Notes under the pieces: generated by a model | Seen by the model: only the letters and a program-made list of their open reading frames with translations | Databases searched by the model: none | Told to the model about the DNA's origin: nothing | Shown here: positions 16,450 through 23,816 of the stretch, in pieces | Layout of the letters: every line of letters starts with the position of its first letter | How positions within the stretch are numbered: position 1 is the stretch's first letter | Program-made: the position numbers and the translations under genes | NCBI GenBank assembly: GCA_910577355.1 | Contig: CAJTMY010000030.1 | Coordinates: 1-34,977 of the forward strand | DNA: 34,977 nt | Direction of reading: 5' to 3' | DNA from: an uncultured Muribaculaceae bacterium | Lineage (GTDB): Bacteria; Bacteroidota; Bacteroidia; Bacteroidales; Muribaculaceae

Positions 16450-16809
16450 TCAGAAAGGTAGATCCTCGCCATTGCCGGCGGGCTCTACGGGTGGCGGGGG
16501 GGGCACAGCCCCGGGGGTAGCCGGAGCCGGCGAGCCGGCCGCTGCGAGGGGCTCGGATTTCCATCCGCGTATCGAGGTGAACCAACGACCCTGATATTCG
16601 CGGCTCTCGATGTCAAAGCTCAGGCGTATCTCGTCGCCGACGTTGAGGGGAAACTGATCGGCGCGGTCGCCGAAGAAATCGAATGCTATCTTGCGGGGAT
16701 AGTTCTCGCGTGTCTCAAGCACGTATTCCTTCACCTTCCAAGGGTTGCCGGCTTTTGACATGCCCGAGCGCTCGCCTATAAATTGTATGATTTTGCCTTC
16801 TACTTCCAT
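16450..16809 (-). CDS. DUF3127 OB-fold protein with SSB-like C-terminal tip
   Basis: This protein of 119 residues matches the DUF3127 family: a beta-rich OB-like core over about 1-90 (MEVEGKIIQFIGER; KVKEYVLETRENYPRKIAFDFFGDRADQF; GDEIRLSFDIESREYQGRWFTSIRGW). A flexible Pro/Ala/Gly linker (about 93-112) follows, ending in GEDLPF. SSB proteins have the same layout: an OB core, a disordered linker and an acidic D-[IL]-P-F tip that docks repair and replication partners. A single-stranded DNA or RNA-binding role is therefore inferred, not shown. A consensus Bacteroidetes promoter lies just upstream and a strong hairpin just downstream, so it may be mostly transcribed alone. Confidence 0.88.
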   Translation of the reverse strand: MEVEGKIIQFIGERSGMSKAGNPWKVKEYVLETRENYPRKIAFDFFGDRADQFPLNVGDEIRLSFDIESREYQGRWFTSIRGWKSEPLAAAGSPAPATPGAVPPPPPVEPAGNGEDLPF

Positions 16810-16838
16810 TATAATAGGGTATTTATATGATCAGATGA

Positions 16839-16869
16839 CAAAGTTAAGGATTTTTTGGCAGGCGGCAAA
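16839..16869 (-). promoter_or_regulatory. Consensus promoter of the DUF3127 gene
   Basis: On the minus strand TTTG (16866-16869), a 19-base spacer and TAACTTTG (16839-16846) give an exact match to the Bacteroidetes promoter consensus, 30 bases before the ATG. Confidence 0.8.
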
Positions 16870-16907
16870 AAAATTCAGTCTTAATTTCCGGTTGGTGTTT
16901 TATGCCG

Positions 16908-16952
16908 ATACGGCGGGAGAGGCTGCCACAACGCCTGTTACTCCCGCCGTAT
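16908..16952. terminator. Hairpin with a T run on the plus side
   Basis: A 12-bp perfect stem (16908-16919 with 16941-16952) has an inner AGGC/GCCT helix. The T-rich tail GTTTGTTTTTTT is on the plus strand, although the neighbouring genes read on the minus strand. It lies after the lipoprotein stop and probably ends that transcript. Alternatively it blocks plus-strand (antisense) transcription. Confidence 0.55.
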
Positions 16953-17012
16953 GTTTGTTTTTTTGCCGGTTTATTCGAATCGGTCGGGATGTGTGGTTCT
17001 CTCCCGACTGTA

Positions 17013-17819
17013 TCATTCGTCGCGATCGTTTGCGATATCGTCCTCAAGTGCTGCGAGATCGATTATCGGATTCTCCAGTATCCGGTCGTTGTACTTGATG
17101 GATTTTGCGTACTCTGTCAAGTCGAGGCGGTCGCCGAAATATTCGCGCATCATCTGCACCATGCCCAGTTTGGCCTCCTTGTCCGACTCGAAATACAGGT
17201 AGCCGTCGGGGTCGAGGTCTTCTATCTGCACGGTATAGCTCAGCACAAATTTCAACAAGCCCGGAACTCTTTCATGAGTGACGGAATCGGGCACCATCTG
17301 TGCTTCAATATCTGCTAAAACGAGTTTGTTGCCTCGTGCCTCCTCTATGTCATATTTCACTCTGTCCAACATGAATTTTTTGTTAGGTATGTCAATTTCA
17401 AAGAGACAGGCGACTCTGACGGGCTTTGTCATATTGGCAACTTCACAGAAATAAATCCAAGGATGATAGAGAATTGATTTTGTCCAAGTGCTGAAGTTCT
17501 CAAGACTCAAAGGACGCCATGCTTTGCTTCCTGTCATCATGACATAGCTGTGATCAGGATATTGCCAACCCACTAAACCGGGATCCCACCAGTCGCCGTC
17601 TATGCCGGTTGCCGGATCATAGCTTTTCACTACCGCATCCATATCTTCAAGAGAGTATACCGCAGACTCCTCGCCTCTGGCAAGACGCGACAAGAAGTCA
17701 ACATCGATAGCATCCTTGTTTTCAGGCTCATTCGGCGCATCTGCTGTCGAGCACGCACCGAATGCCACCACTGCGAACAGTGTAATGAAAAACAGAGTTG
17801 TTTTGTTGATCGATTTCAT
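17013..17819 (-). CDS. Lipoprotein of unknown function
   Basis: This protein of 268 residues has a signal sequence ending in a permissive lipobox (FGAC, with lipidated C23), as is common in Bacteroidetes. A polar, disordered start (STADAPNEPENKD) follows, then a globular mixed alpha/beta domain with many aromatic residues. The C-terminus is acidic (about 245-268). I recognise no enzyme motif. It stands alone between two intergenic gaps, with a hairpin downstream. It is probably attached to the outer or inner membrane facing the periplasm. There is no SusD-like or TonB context here. Confidence 0.75.
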   Translation of the reverse strand: MKSINKTTLFFITLFAVVAFGACSTADAPNEPENKDAIDVDFLSRLARGEESAVYSLEDMDAVVKSYDPATGIDGDWWDPGLVGWQYPDHSYVMMTGSKAWRPLSLENFSTWTKSILYHPWIYFCEVANMTKPVRVACLFEIDIPNKKFMLDRVKYDIEEARGNKLVLADIEAQMVPDSVTHERVPGLLKFVLSYTVQIEDLDPDGYLYFESDKEAKLGMVQMMREYFGDRLDLTEYAKSIKYNDRILENPIIDLAALEDDIANDRDE

Positions 17820-17909
17820 ATTTGCATAGATAATTATTTGGTGTTATAAAATCAATAGATATTGCGAAATTCGTGCTATTTTTCTGTTTTATACAAAAAT
17901 TCCAACCAT

Positions 17910-17950
17910 CCCTGTCGATAAAAGTTATTGACAGGGTGTTGATAACTTTT
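17910..17950. repeat. Two overlapping, mutually exclusive hairpins
   Basis: CCCTGTC (17910-17916) pairs with GACAGGG (17930-17936), extended by ATAA/TTAT. AAAAGTTAT (17920-17928) can instead pair with ATAACTTTT (17942-17950). The two structures compete for the same bases. The position is just after the 127-codon minus-strand gene (stop at 17957), so transcription termination is the simplest role. On the minus strand the second hairpin has no T run beyond its own arm. Confidence 0.45.
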
Positions 17951-17956
17951 TACGCT

Positions 17957-18340
17957 TTATATGTAAGGCGTTATGAATATGGCTGTTGAGGCTTGCGGCA
18001 GGGTGTTGATAATACTGTCGACAAGCTGTTGATCCATACCTGCGGCATGGCCTATGGTAGCGAGCGTAGCCCGGGCTGTGGCAGCCTCGATGCTGTGTGC
18101 GGTGGCATCGGCCCCGGCGATGTCGGGGGTGCTGAAAATGAAGCCGTCGTCGGTGATGCGCTCGAGTCGTATACTGTGTGGAAAGCGGGTCATGAGCGTG
18201 TAGAGGCAGTCGGCTGCGACGCGTCGGAGAGCAGCTTCGTGGTCGGGTTGGAGCAGCGGAGCCGCACACAGCGGCGACATTGTAGTGAGCGCCGATGAGG
18301 CGTAGATGCTGGCGAGGATATTGCTGTAAGATACAAACAT
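17957..18340 (-). CDS. Small protein of unknown function (downstream of a pair)
   Basis: This protein of 127 residues has a hydrophobic but not signal-like N-terminus (MFVSYSNILASIYASSALT). It continues as an alpha/beta sequence with a basic middle and a hydrophobic end (QASTAIFITPYI). I recognise no motif. It begins 12 bases after the stop of the gene at 18353 and is probably co-transcribed with it. Codon use looks like that of the chromosome, which supports a real gene. Function unknown. Confidence 0.6.
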   Translation of the reverse strand: MFVSYSNILASIYASSALTTMSPLCAAPLLQPDHEAALRRVAADCLYTLMTRFPHSIRLERITDDGFIFSTPDIAGADATAHSIEAATARATLATIGHAAGMDQQLVDSIINTLPQASTAIFITPYI

Positions 18341-18352
18341 GGCGTGTGGAAA

Positions 18353-18754
18353 TCAGATGGTGGCGGGAAAATGGGGTGCGGCGATTTCAAGAGCGCGCCG
18401 CAACGACAGATAATAGCGTGGCTTGCCGGCATTGCCGTTGCACAGGTCGAGGATGATGTCGTGAAGCGGTCGGCGCGGATGACGTGTGTGTATTTCCGCG
18501 AGGTCGCGCAGCATGTCGGACCATACTGCGCCGCACCGGTATCTTGCGGTCGGCGCCGCGCCCTGTTCCAAAGCCGGCAGCAGCACACGGTTGGCATAAT
18601 AATAGTCGACATAATACATGGGCGCGGGTTGTGCGAGCACATCGAGCACGAGGCGCTGCAGGGTGGGGCTCTTGCCGTCGCGTTTCAGATTGTCGAGGTG
18701 GCGCCGGCAGGCGTTCACAAAATGGCGGTTGCGTAATCGGGTAATTGCTGACAT
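18353..18754 (-). CDS. Small helical protein of unknown function (first of a pair)
   Basis: This protein of 133 residues starts at 18754 (MSAITRLRNRHF); an ATG four codons earlier is possible. It is basic and predicted mostly helical, with an aromatic patch (APMYYVDYYYANRVLLPALE) and a C-terminal RYYLSLRRALEIAAPHFP segment. There is no signal peptide. The HTRHPRRPLHDIILDL stretch and high Arg content hint at nucleic-acid or ribosome contact, but this is speculation. A TAACTTTG promoter element lies 35 bases upstream. It pairs with the gene ending at 17957. Confidence 0.6.
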   Translation of the reverse strand: MSAITRLRNRHFVNACRRHLDNLKRDGKSPTLQRLVLDVLAQPAPMYYVDYYYANRVLLPALEQGAAPTARYRCGAVWSDMLRDLAEIHTRHPRRPLHDIILDLCNGNAGKPRYYLSLRRALEIAAPHFPATI

Positions 18755-18788
18755 TGTATAATTCAATTTTAATTGGCTGTTTGCAATG

Positions 18789-18820
18789 CAAAGTTACAAT
18801 GAAAATTTACAACATACAAC
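18789..18820 (-). promoter_or_regulatory. Promoter of the small-gene pair
   Basis: TAACTTTG (18789-18796, minus strand) matches TAnnTTTG, with a partial -33 GTTG (18817-18820) 20 bases upstream. A 12-bp palindrome GCGAAATTTCGC (18884-18895) lies further upstream, next to the neighbouring terminator. Confidence 0.55.
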
Positions 18821-18895
18821 ACCATTGCTGTTGAATAAAATCAATACTTAATGATAATAAACTCGTGCTTATAGTTTTGTACTGCGAAATTTCGC

Positions 18896-18925
18896 AAAAA
18901 AAAAGCGGCCTGCATTGCAGGCCGC
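18896..18925 (-). terminator. Terminator of the meaB-DUF1573 unit
   Basis: GCGGCCTG (18905-18912) pairs with CAGGCCGC (18918-18925) around a 5-base loop. On the minus strand it is followed by nine T. It begins 24 bases after the DUF1573 stop. Confidence 0.88.
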
Positions 18926-18949
18926 CGATATCGGAAGTTGCATCAATGG

Positions 18950-19366
18950 CTACTTGTCGAAGCGGTTGCGTTTTACGAAGCCTACAAGCTTCAGTGTGGT
19001 GCGCTTGGATGATTTGGCTTTGGCCGCGCGGTAGCGTACCTTGATGCTTTTTTCGGCATTCCCCGGGTAGCCTTTGGGGTCGAACGTCACCTTGATAGCG
19101 GCCGACTGGCCGGGCGCTATCGGCTTCAGCGGGTATTCGGGGCGTGTACAGCCACATTCGGTCGATACCGAGAGGATTGCCACGGGCTGATCACTTACGT
19201 TGGTAAATGTATATTCATGGACTACCGGGCCGTGCGTATCTTCGTTTATCCGGCCGAAGTCGTATCTGGTTTCGTCAAACCGCAGCACGCCGTCGTTCTT
19301 GCCGGCGGCATATAGTGTCATCGCGGCTGCAAGTGTCAATACTAAGTATGTGAGTATGCGCTTCAT
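18950..19366 (-). CDS. DUF1573 secreted protein
   Basis: This protein of 138 residues has a signal peptide (about 1-21, ending AAG) and a single DUF1573 domain. That is an immunoglobulin-like beta sandwich with the family hallmarks FDETRYDFGRI, HEYTFTNVSDQPV, STECGCTRPEYP and IAPGQSAAIKVTFDPKG. The CGC pair (about 70-72) is conserved in the family. The exact role is not known; family members are exported and often occur in Bacteroidetes envelopes. It starts seven bases after the meaB stop and shares its transcript, although a functional link to cobalamin metabolism is not evident. Confidence 0.88.
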   Translation of the reverse strand: MKRILTYLVLTLAAAMTLYAAGKNDGVLRFDETRYDFGRINEDTHGPVVHEYTFTNVSDQPVAILSVSTECGCTRPEYPLKPIAPGQSAAIKVTFDPKGYPGNAEKSIKVRYRAAKAKSSKRTTLKLVGFVKRNRFDK

Positions 19367-19373
19367 TATTTTT

Positions 19374-20465
19374 TCATTTGGCGAAATATCTGTCGAGAAC
19401 CTCGCGGGCCGCTGTGAAAGAGCTGCGGCGATTGGTCTCCACGAGTTTGTCGAGGTGTTGCAGTGTGGCGGCGATGTCGGGGTCGTTGTAGAAGTGCGAG
19501 CGCAGCTGCTCGTCGATGGTCTCGTACATCCAGTAGCGGGCCTGCTGGCGGCGTTTTCGGTCGAAGTAGCCGTTCTCTCGCACGAAAGCGAAGTAGCGGT
19601 CGATCATGTCCCATACCTCGGCGATGCCCAGCTCGAAGTATCCGGAATAAGTGAGTACTTCGGGTTTCCATCCCGACGGTGTGGGCGGAAATAGTTGCAA
19701 TGCGCTGCGGAATTGTGCCTGAGCCAGCTGCGTGCGGGGTATGTTGTCGCCGTCGGCCTTGTTTATCACGATACCGTCGGCCATCTCCATGATGCCGCGC
19801 TTTATGCCCTGGAGCTCGTCGCCGGTGCCGGCCACCTGGAGCAGCAGGAAGAAGTCGACCATCGAGTGCACCGCCGTCTCGCTCTGGCCTACGCCTACGG
19901 TCTCCACAAATATGTTGTTGTATCCGGCGGCCTCGCACAGCACGATGGTCTCGCGTGTCTTGCGCGCCACGCCGCCGAGCGAGCCGGCCGAGGGGCTGGG
20001 GCGTATGAATGCCTCGGGGTGTACCGCCAGTTTCTCCATGCGGGTCTTGTCGCCGAGGATCGAACCCTTGGTGCGCTCGCTCGAGGGGTCGATGGCCAGT
20101 ACGGCCAGACGTGCTCCCGGCTCGCGCAGCACATGCAGGCCGAATACGTCGATCGAGGTCGACTTGCCCGCGCCCGGCACGCCGGTGATGCCTATGCGGC
20201 GCGAGTTGCCCGAGTGCGGCAGGCATTTCTCTATCACTTCCTGTGCGCGGGCGTAGTGGTCGGGTGCGGTCGACTCGACAAGTGTCACCGCGCGCGACAG
20301 CATTGTAACGTCGCCCTTAAGGATACCTTCCACAAGTTCGGAGGCTTCGGGCAGCGGTTTGCGGCGGCTGCCGCGTCTGAGGTATGGATTCACCGACGGC
20401 GGCTGCACCACACCCGAGTTGACCGTGAGGCCAAGATATTTTGAATCGTTTTCGGGATGTTCCAT
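19374..20465 (-). CDS. meaB: MeaB-type methylmalonyl-CoA mutase chaperone GTPase
   Basis: MeaB is a G3E P-loop GTPase that guards adenosylcobalamin loading and protects methylmalonyl-CoA mutase. Starting at 20465 (MEHPENDSKYLG) it has 363 residues. Visible are Walker A GVPGAGKS (95-102), the switch region VETVGVGQSE, and the guanine-specificity motif NKADGDN. The C-terminal dimerisation arm is present (RKRRQQARYWMYETIDEQL). The frame extends to 20573, but a promoter -7 box (20473-20480) lies just upstream of 20465, which excludes that extension. The mutase genes are not in this window. DUF1573 follows seven bases downstream. Confidence 0.94.
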   Translation of the reverse strand: MEHPENDSKYLGLTVNSGVVQPPSVNPYLRRGSRRKPLPEASELVEGILKGDVTMLSRAVTLVESTAPDHYARAQEVIEKCLPHSGNSRRIGITGVPGAGKSTSIDVFGLHVLREPGARLAVLAIDPSSERTKGSILGDKTRMEKLAVHPEAFIRPSPSAGSLGGVARKTRETIVLCEAAGYNNIFVETVGVGQSETAVHSMVDFFLLLQVAGTGDELQGIKRGIMEMADGIVINKADGDNIPRTQLAQAQFRSALQLFPPTPSGWKPEVLTYSGYFELGIAEVWDMIDRYFAFVRENGYFDRKRRQQARYWMYETIDEQLRSHFYNDPDIAATLQHLDKLVETNRRSSFTAAREVLDRYFAK

Positions 20466-20472
20466 AACAGGG

Positions 20473-20504
20473 CAAAGATAATAAGAATTTTGCAAAAACA
20501 CAAA
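20473..20504 (-). promoter_or_regulatory. Promoter of meaB
   Basis: On the minus strand TTTG (20501-20504), 20 bases and TATCTTTG (20473-20480) match the Bacteroidetes consensus. The -7 box ends only seven bases before the ATG, so the message would be nearly leaderless. Confidence 0.7.
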
Positions 20505-20519
20505 ATATATCATAAACCC

Positions 20520-20552
20520 AACGTGGCGGCTGCCTCCCGGCGCCGCCACGTT
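20520..20552 (-). terminator. Hairpin between the T9SS cargo gene and meaB
   Basis: An 11-bp perfect stem (AACGTGGCGGC, 20520-20530, with 20542-20552) has an 11-base loop and is followed on the minus strand by a loosely T-rich stretch. It is about 110 bases beyond the stop at 20661. Bases 20553-20660 hold no gene that I can see. Confidence 0.5.
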
Positions 20553-20660
20553 AGATAAACCAATCATTATCACATTTCTTTTACAATGGAAAAAGCAATT
20601 ATCGCTTTGTTGACATTATAACATGTGATTGTTGCGAATGGTTCGGTGGTCGTGAAAAAT

Positions 20661-22214
20661 TTATTTTACATATACCTTGCTGCTGCGGCTGCCCTTACGT
20701 AGGATATAGATACCTGCGGTCGGAGCGGTAACACGGCGGCCCTGCATGTCGTAGTATTCGACCGGTGCATTTGCGTCTACGTCAATGATAGCGTTGTCGA
20801 TAGAGTCATATCCCGGCAGGTCGATAATCAGGTCGGTGTAGCTGTAATTGGGAAAGCATACCCGGCTGTTTTCAAAGGTCGCATGCTGTATGGTACCGTC
20901 GGTCGGTGTGTAGAACGCAGTGCTCATGAAGTGCCCGTTGCCGGCGCCGTTCGGACGTCCGTATTCGTAGCTGAAGTTACCGGGCTCGGTGACGTCGAAC
21001 ACAAACCAGAACGTATCGTCGGTACGGAAAGCATCTGGGCGATAAGGAGCTTCATCGCCGCTGTACATCCGGTCGAGACACGCGTTGAACGTATCGGCGA
21101 GGCCGCATGTGGGGCTGTAAGGGTTCACCACGCGGTATATCTCGCGGTCGGTATCGGTGCGCTTTTCAATGTCCACCTCCCACTGCAGCGCCTCGGCCGG
21201 GAATATCACATGACTGCTCTCTCCGGTCTCATTGTCGTAGACATAATATTCGGGCATGTCCGGATGGTGCCATATGCCGCGGCCTATCGCCTCCCATGTG
21301 CCTTCGGGCGGCAGGTTGGAGAAGAGGCTCGATATCTTGTAGATGCCCATATATCTGTCATTAGCATCGTATGCAAGGGCCAGCACACGGTAATATCCTG
21401 AGCCTTTTGTATAGTCGACGGTGATCTCAGTATTCGCTTCCTTGTATTCGCAGGTGTCGGCGATGATTGAGTTTATGTCGTTGGTGTAGAAGTTTTCATC
21501 ATATTTTATGGTATAACGCAGATGGTCTATTCCGTTGGAATTGATGCCGAGAGTGAGGCTCTTATCGGTCGATTTCATGCCTCCGGCCTTGAGATAGAAA
21601 CTGAAATCGATATCCGGCTTGGCATCGGGCAGCATGATATTGAAACCGTCGGTATAGAATCCCATGTCGTCATATATATTGAAGAAAGGCCTGCCAAACT
21701 GGAACACACCACGTGCCTCGGAGTATTGTATCGAAGAGCATTGGAAGTCGATGGATGTGCAGCCGTAGTTCTCGGCAAGAAGTGTGGGAATAGGCATGCC
21801 TGTCGGAGTCAGAGGTATATAAGACGTGCACGTCACGGCGTCGTATTCGGCTATCATGTCGTTGTAGCCGAAGAGTTTGCAGAACTTTATCTGTCTTGAG
21901 TCGGCATCATCGCGCCGCTGGCGCATCATCACCTCGGTGGTGCCGGCAAATACTATTTCTTCATCCCCATCGATACGGTAGCTGTTGAGCGTAAACAGTA
22001 TCCGGTCGTATCCTTGGCCAAGTGTGGCTGTGCCGAGGCTCTGCCATTCGGTATAGCCGGCATCGTCGGCTGCAAGCGCGGCGGCGCGGGATGGTGTGGT
22101 GGCGGGTGCCATTGGGTCGGGCACATATTCGGCGATTTCCACCGGTTGCGGCGACGAGGCACCGGCGGCGATGCAGGCGCATGCCGCGAGGACAAATGTG
22201 TAGAATTTTTTCAT
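20661..22214 (-). CDS. Secreted protein with T9SS C-terminal sorting signal
   Basis: Starting at 22214 (MKKFYTFVLAACACIAAG) this protein has 517 residues. It has a Sec signal peptide, a large beta-rich, aromatic and acidic body without a motif I can name, and a C-terminal segment of about 35 residues (VEYYDMQGRRV..AGIYILRKG..SKVYVK). That segment matches the type A sorting signal of the type IX secretion system. It should therefore be exported across the outer membrane and anchored or released. The frame runs further upstream to 22343, but a -7 box at 22264-22271 rules that out. The cargo function is unknown; it is transcribed divergently from the next gene. Confidence 0.87.
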   Translation of the reverse strand: MKKFYTFVLAACACIAAGASSPQPVEIAEYVPDPMAPATTPSRAAALAADDAGYTEWQSLGTATLGQGYDRILFTLNSYRIDGDEEIVFAGTTEVMMRQRRDDADSRQIKFCKLFGYNDMIAEYDAVTCTSYIPLTPTGMPIPTLLAENYGCTSIDFQCSSIQYSEARGVFQFGRPFFNIYDDMGFYTDGFNIMLPDAKPDIDFSFYLKAGGMKSTDKSLTLGINSNGIDHLRYTIKYDENFYTNDINSIIADTCEYKEANTEITVDYTKGSGYYRVLALAYDANDRYMGIYKISSLFSNLPPEGTWEAIGRGIWHHPDMPEYYVYDNETGESSHVIFPAEALQWEVDIEKRTDTDREIYRVVNPYSPTCGLADTFNACLDRMYSGDEAPYRPDAFRTDDTFWFVFDVTEPGNFSYEYGRPNGAGNGHFMSTAFYTPTDGTIQHATFENSRVCFPNYSYTDLIIDLPGYDSIDNAIIDVDANAPVEYYDMQGRRVTAPTAGIYILRKGSRSSKVYVK

Positions 22215-22263
22215 ACAGTTGATATTTGATGTGATTGATTGAAAGCGATTAGGATATCTTTCG

Positions 22264-22271
22264 CAAAGATA
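22264..22271 (-). promoter_or_regulatory. -7 element of the T9SS cargo gene
   Basis: TATCTTTG on the minus strand lies 49 bases before the ATG. A partial -33 TTGG is at 22293-22296. Confidence 0.55.
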
Positions 22272-22368
22272 ATGACAATAATCGAAAATTCGCCAATCAG
22301 TATTAAGAAAAATGGAATAGGCAATCAAAATTCCATATGCCAAAATTCTATACTAAATTAAAAATTGC

Positions 22369-22376
22369 TAACTTTG
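22369..22376 (+). promoter_or_regulatory. -7 element of the plus-strand unit 22395-26779
   Basis: TAACTTTG matches TAnnTTTG. Transcription should begin near 22382, so translation must start at 22395 or 22401, giving a leader of about 12-18 bases. A TTG at 22365 cannot be the start. Confidence 0.6.
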
Positions 22377-22394
22377 CAGATAATCCAAGACAGT

Positions 22395-23783
22395 ATGACG
22401 ATGAATAAATTGCAGCTATATATAAGCAAGTCGCTCAGAGAATTCAAAAGCGTGCACTCTATCAACGCGTCCGATGACGTGCAGCGCCATATCCGCGATG
22501 TGCGCCGGGCTCTTGAGTCGCTCGACTATGATCCGGCCGAAAAATATCTGTTCTATCTCATTTCGTATATCGACGGCGGAGCGTTCTTCACCATACTGCG
22601 CACCATTCCGGGGAGGCCTCTCGACCACCTCGCCACCACCATATTCGTGCCGGCAGGCCTGGATATCCCGCGCGAAGAGATGACCGACATTGTGCGCCGC
22701 ACCACGCGGATGGTATCAAACCCGAGTGTCAGCGCCGAGGATATCAGCGACCTTCACAAGTTGTTTGCAAAGGAATACGCGGTTGATGAAGATGCGCCGG
22801 CATGTGAGCCGTCGCAAGGCGACGATTACGCCTGCTGCCTCTACGGCGCCGACACAGGCCACACTCTCGAGGATTTCTATGCCGGGAATCTCTATCGGCC
22901 CGGGTTTTCGGAATATGCGGGTGTGCTGCTCGTCGACGCATCTCTTGGAGTGTCCTCGGTAGCTCCCGCCCCCGAAGCAGACGATGAAGCGTCGGAGCCT
23001 GATGCGGAGGAGGATGACGCTGCGGAGGAAGAACCGACGCCTGTTCCGTCTCCACGACCGCAACGCCGCGAGCAGCGCAGGATATATCGTTTTGAGCTGC
23101 CTGTGAAATCGTCGGAGCTCGGTGCGCCTATACATTTCGAGATACACACCCGGCGTGAGATGACCGAGAGCCCTGTCGAAGGATATGAACTGCTCGACGA
23201 CATAAAGGAAGGTGCCGCCCGCGGCAACTACCTCCGATATGTAGGCGCGGCGCCCCGCATGTCGATGCGAAATGCAATCCTGTGTATTGTGGCGGCGCTT
23301 GTTGTCGGCTGCATGCTCGGCTGGTTCCTGAAGGGATGTTCGTCGAGGCCGGCCGAAGCCGATATCATCTACGACAGCATCCCCGAAGTTGTCGAAAAAG
23401 AGAATTCCGGCGTGCCGCAGACACAGCCTCAGTCCGAGCCTGAGACACCTAAGGCCGCCACGACTGTGCGGCCTGCCGGTACTGTCACAGCCGAAGCTAT
23501 AAAATACCTCGACAACAATACTGTATGGCAACGCGACCGGCTTGAGCAACTCGGCCTCGCTGGCCTTTTCGATGACATGAACAACTATCGGTTGCAGCGG
23601 CTTGTCGACATCTGGGGCGTGAAGCTCAAGGCTTCGGAACGCTTTGGCAAAGTCTCCCACCACGCCGGCCAAAGTATCGGCAAAAAGATTTTCAGGCCGC
23701 AGGGCACCTACTGTGCTGCCGGCGACAATTCCATAGCCGTGCAGTCGTATCTAAACCGCATTGATCCCGCAAAGAAAAAATAA
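22395..23783 (+). CDS. Single-pass membrane protein of unknown function
   Basis: This protein of 462 residues (start at 22395, or 22401) has three visible parts. Residues about 1-190 form a globular, cytoplasm-like domain. Residues about 190-225 are a strongly acidic then Pro/Arg-rich linker (EADDEASEPDAEEDDAAEEE). After a second small domain comes one membrane helix (about 300-320, AILCIVAALVVGCMLGWFL). A Ser/Pro/Glu-rich stretch and a C-terminal domain of about 100 residues (NNTVWQRDRLEQLGLAGLFDDM...) end the protein. With no signal peptide, the C-terminal domain probably faces the periplasm. I recognise no family. It is first in a unit with a GH31 enzyme and riboflavin synthase. Confidence 0.75.
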   Translation: MTMNKLQLYISKSLREFKSVHSINASDDVQRHIRDVRRALESLDYDPAEKYLFYLISYIDGGAFFTILRTIPGRPLDHLATTIFVPAGLDIPREEMTDIVRRTTRMVSNPSVSAEDISDLHKLFAKEYAVDEDAPACEPSQGDDYACCLYGADTGHTLEDFYAGNLYRPGFSEYAGVLLVDASLGVSSVAPAPEADDEASEPDAEEDDAAEEEPTPVPSPRPQRREQRRIYRFELPVKSSELGAPIHFEIHTRREMTESPVEGYELLDDIKEGAARGNYLRYVGAAPRMSMRNAILCIVAALVVGCMLGWFLKGCSSRPAEADIIYDSIPEVVEKENSGVPQTQPQSEPETPKAATTVRPAGTVTAEAIKYLDNNTVWQRDRLEQLGLAGLFDDMNNYRLQRLVDIWGVKLKASERFGKVSHHAGQSIGKKIFRPQGTYCAAGDNSIAVQSYLNRIDPAKKK

Positions 23784-23816
23784 CATACATATCCAGCATA
23801 AATGCATATCACTGTA

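Noticed and set aside
17820..18012. Chromosomal origin of replication
   Set aside because: There are DnaA-box-like words and AT-rich DNA, but no exact consensus boxes, no dnaA, dnaN or partition genes nearby, and one word is inside a gene; it is kept only as a low-interest finding.
22365..22394. Extended TTG start for the membrane protein gene
   Set aside because: The codon lies upstream of the predicted transcription start set by TAACTTTG at 22369-22376.
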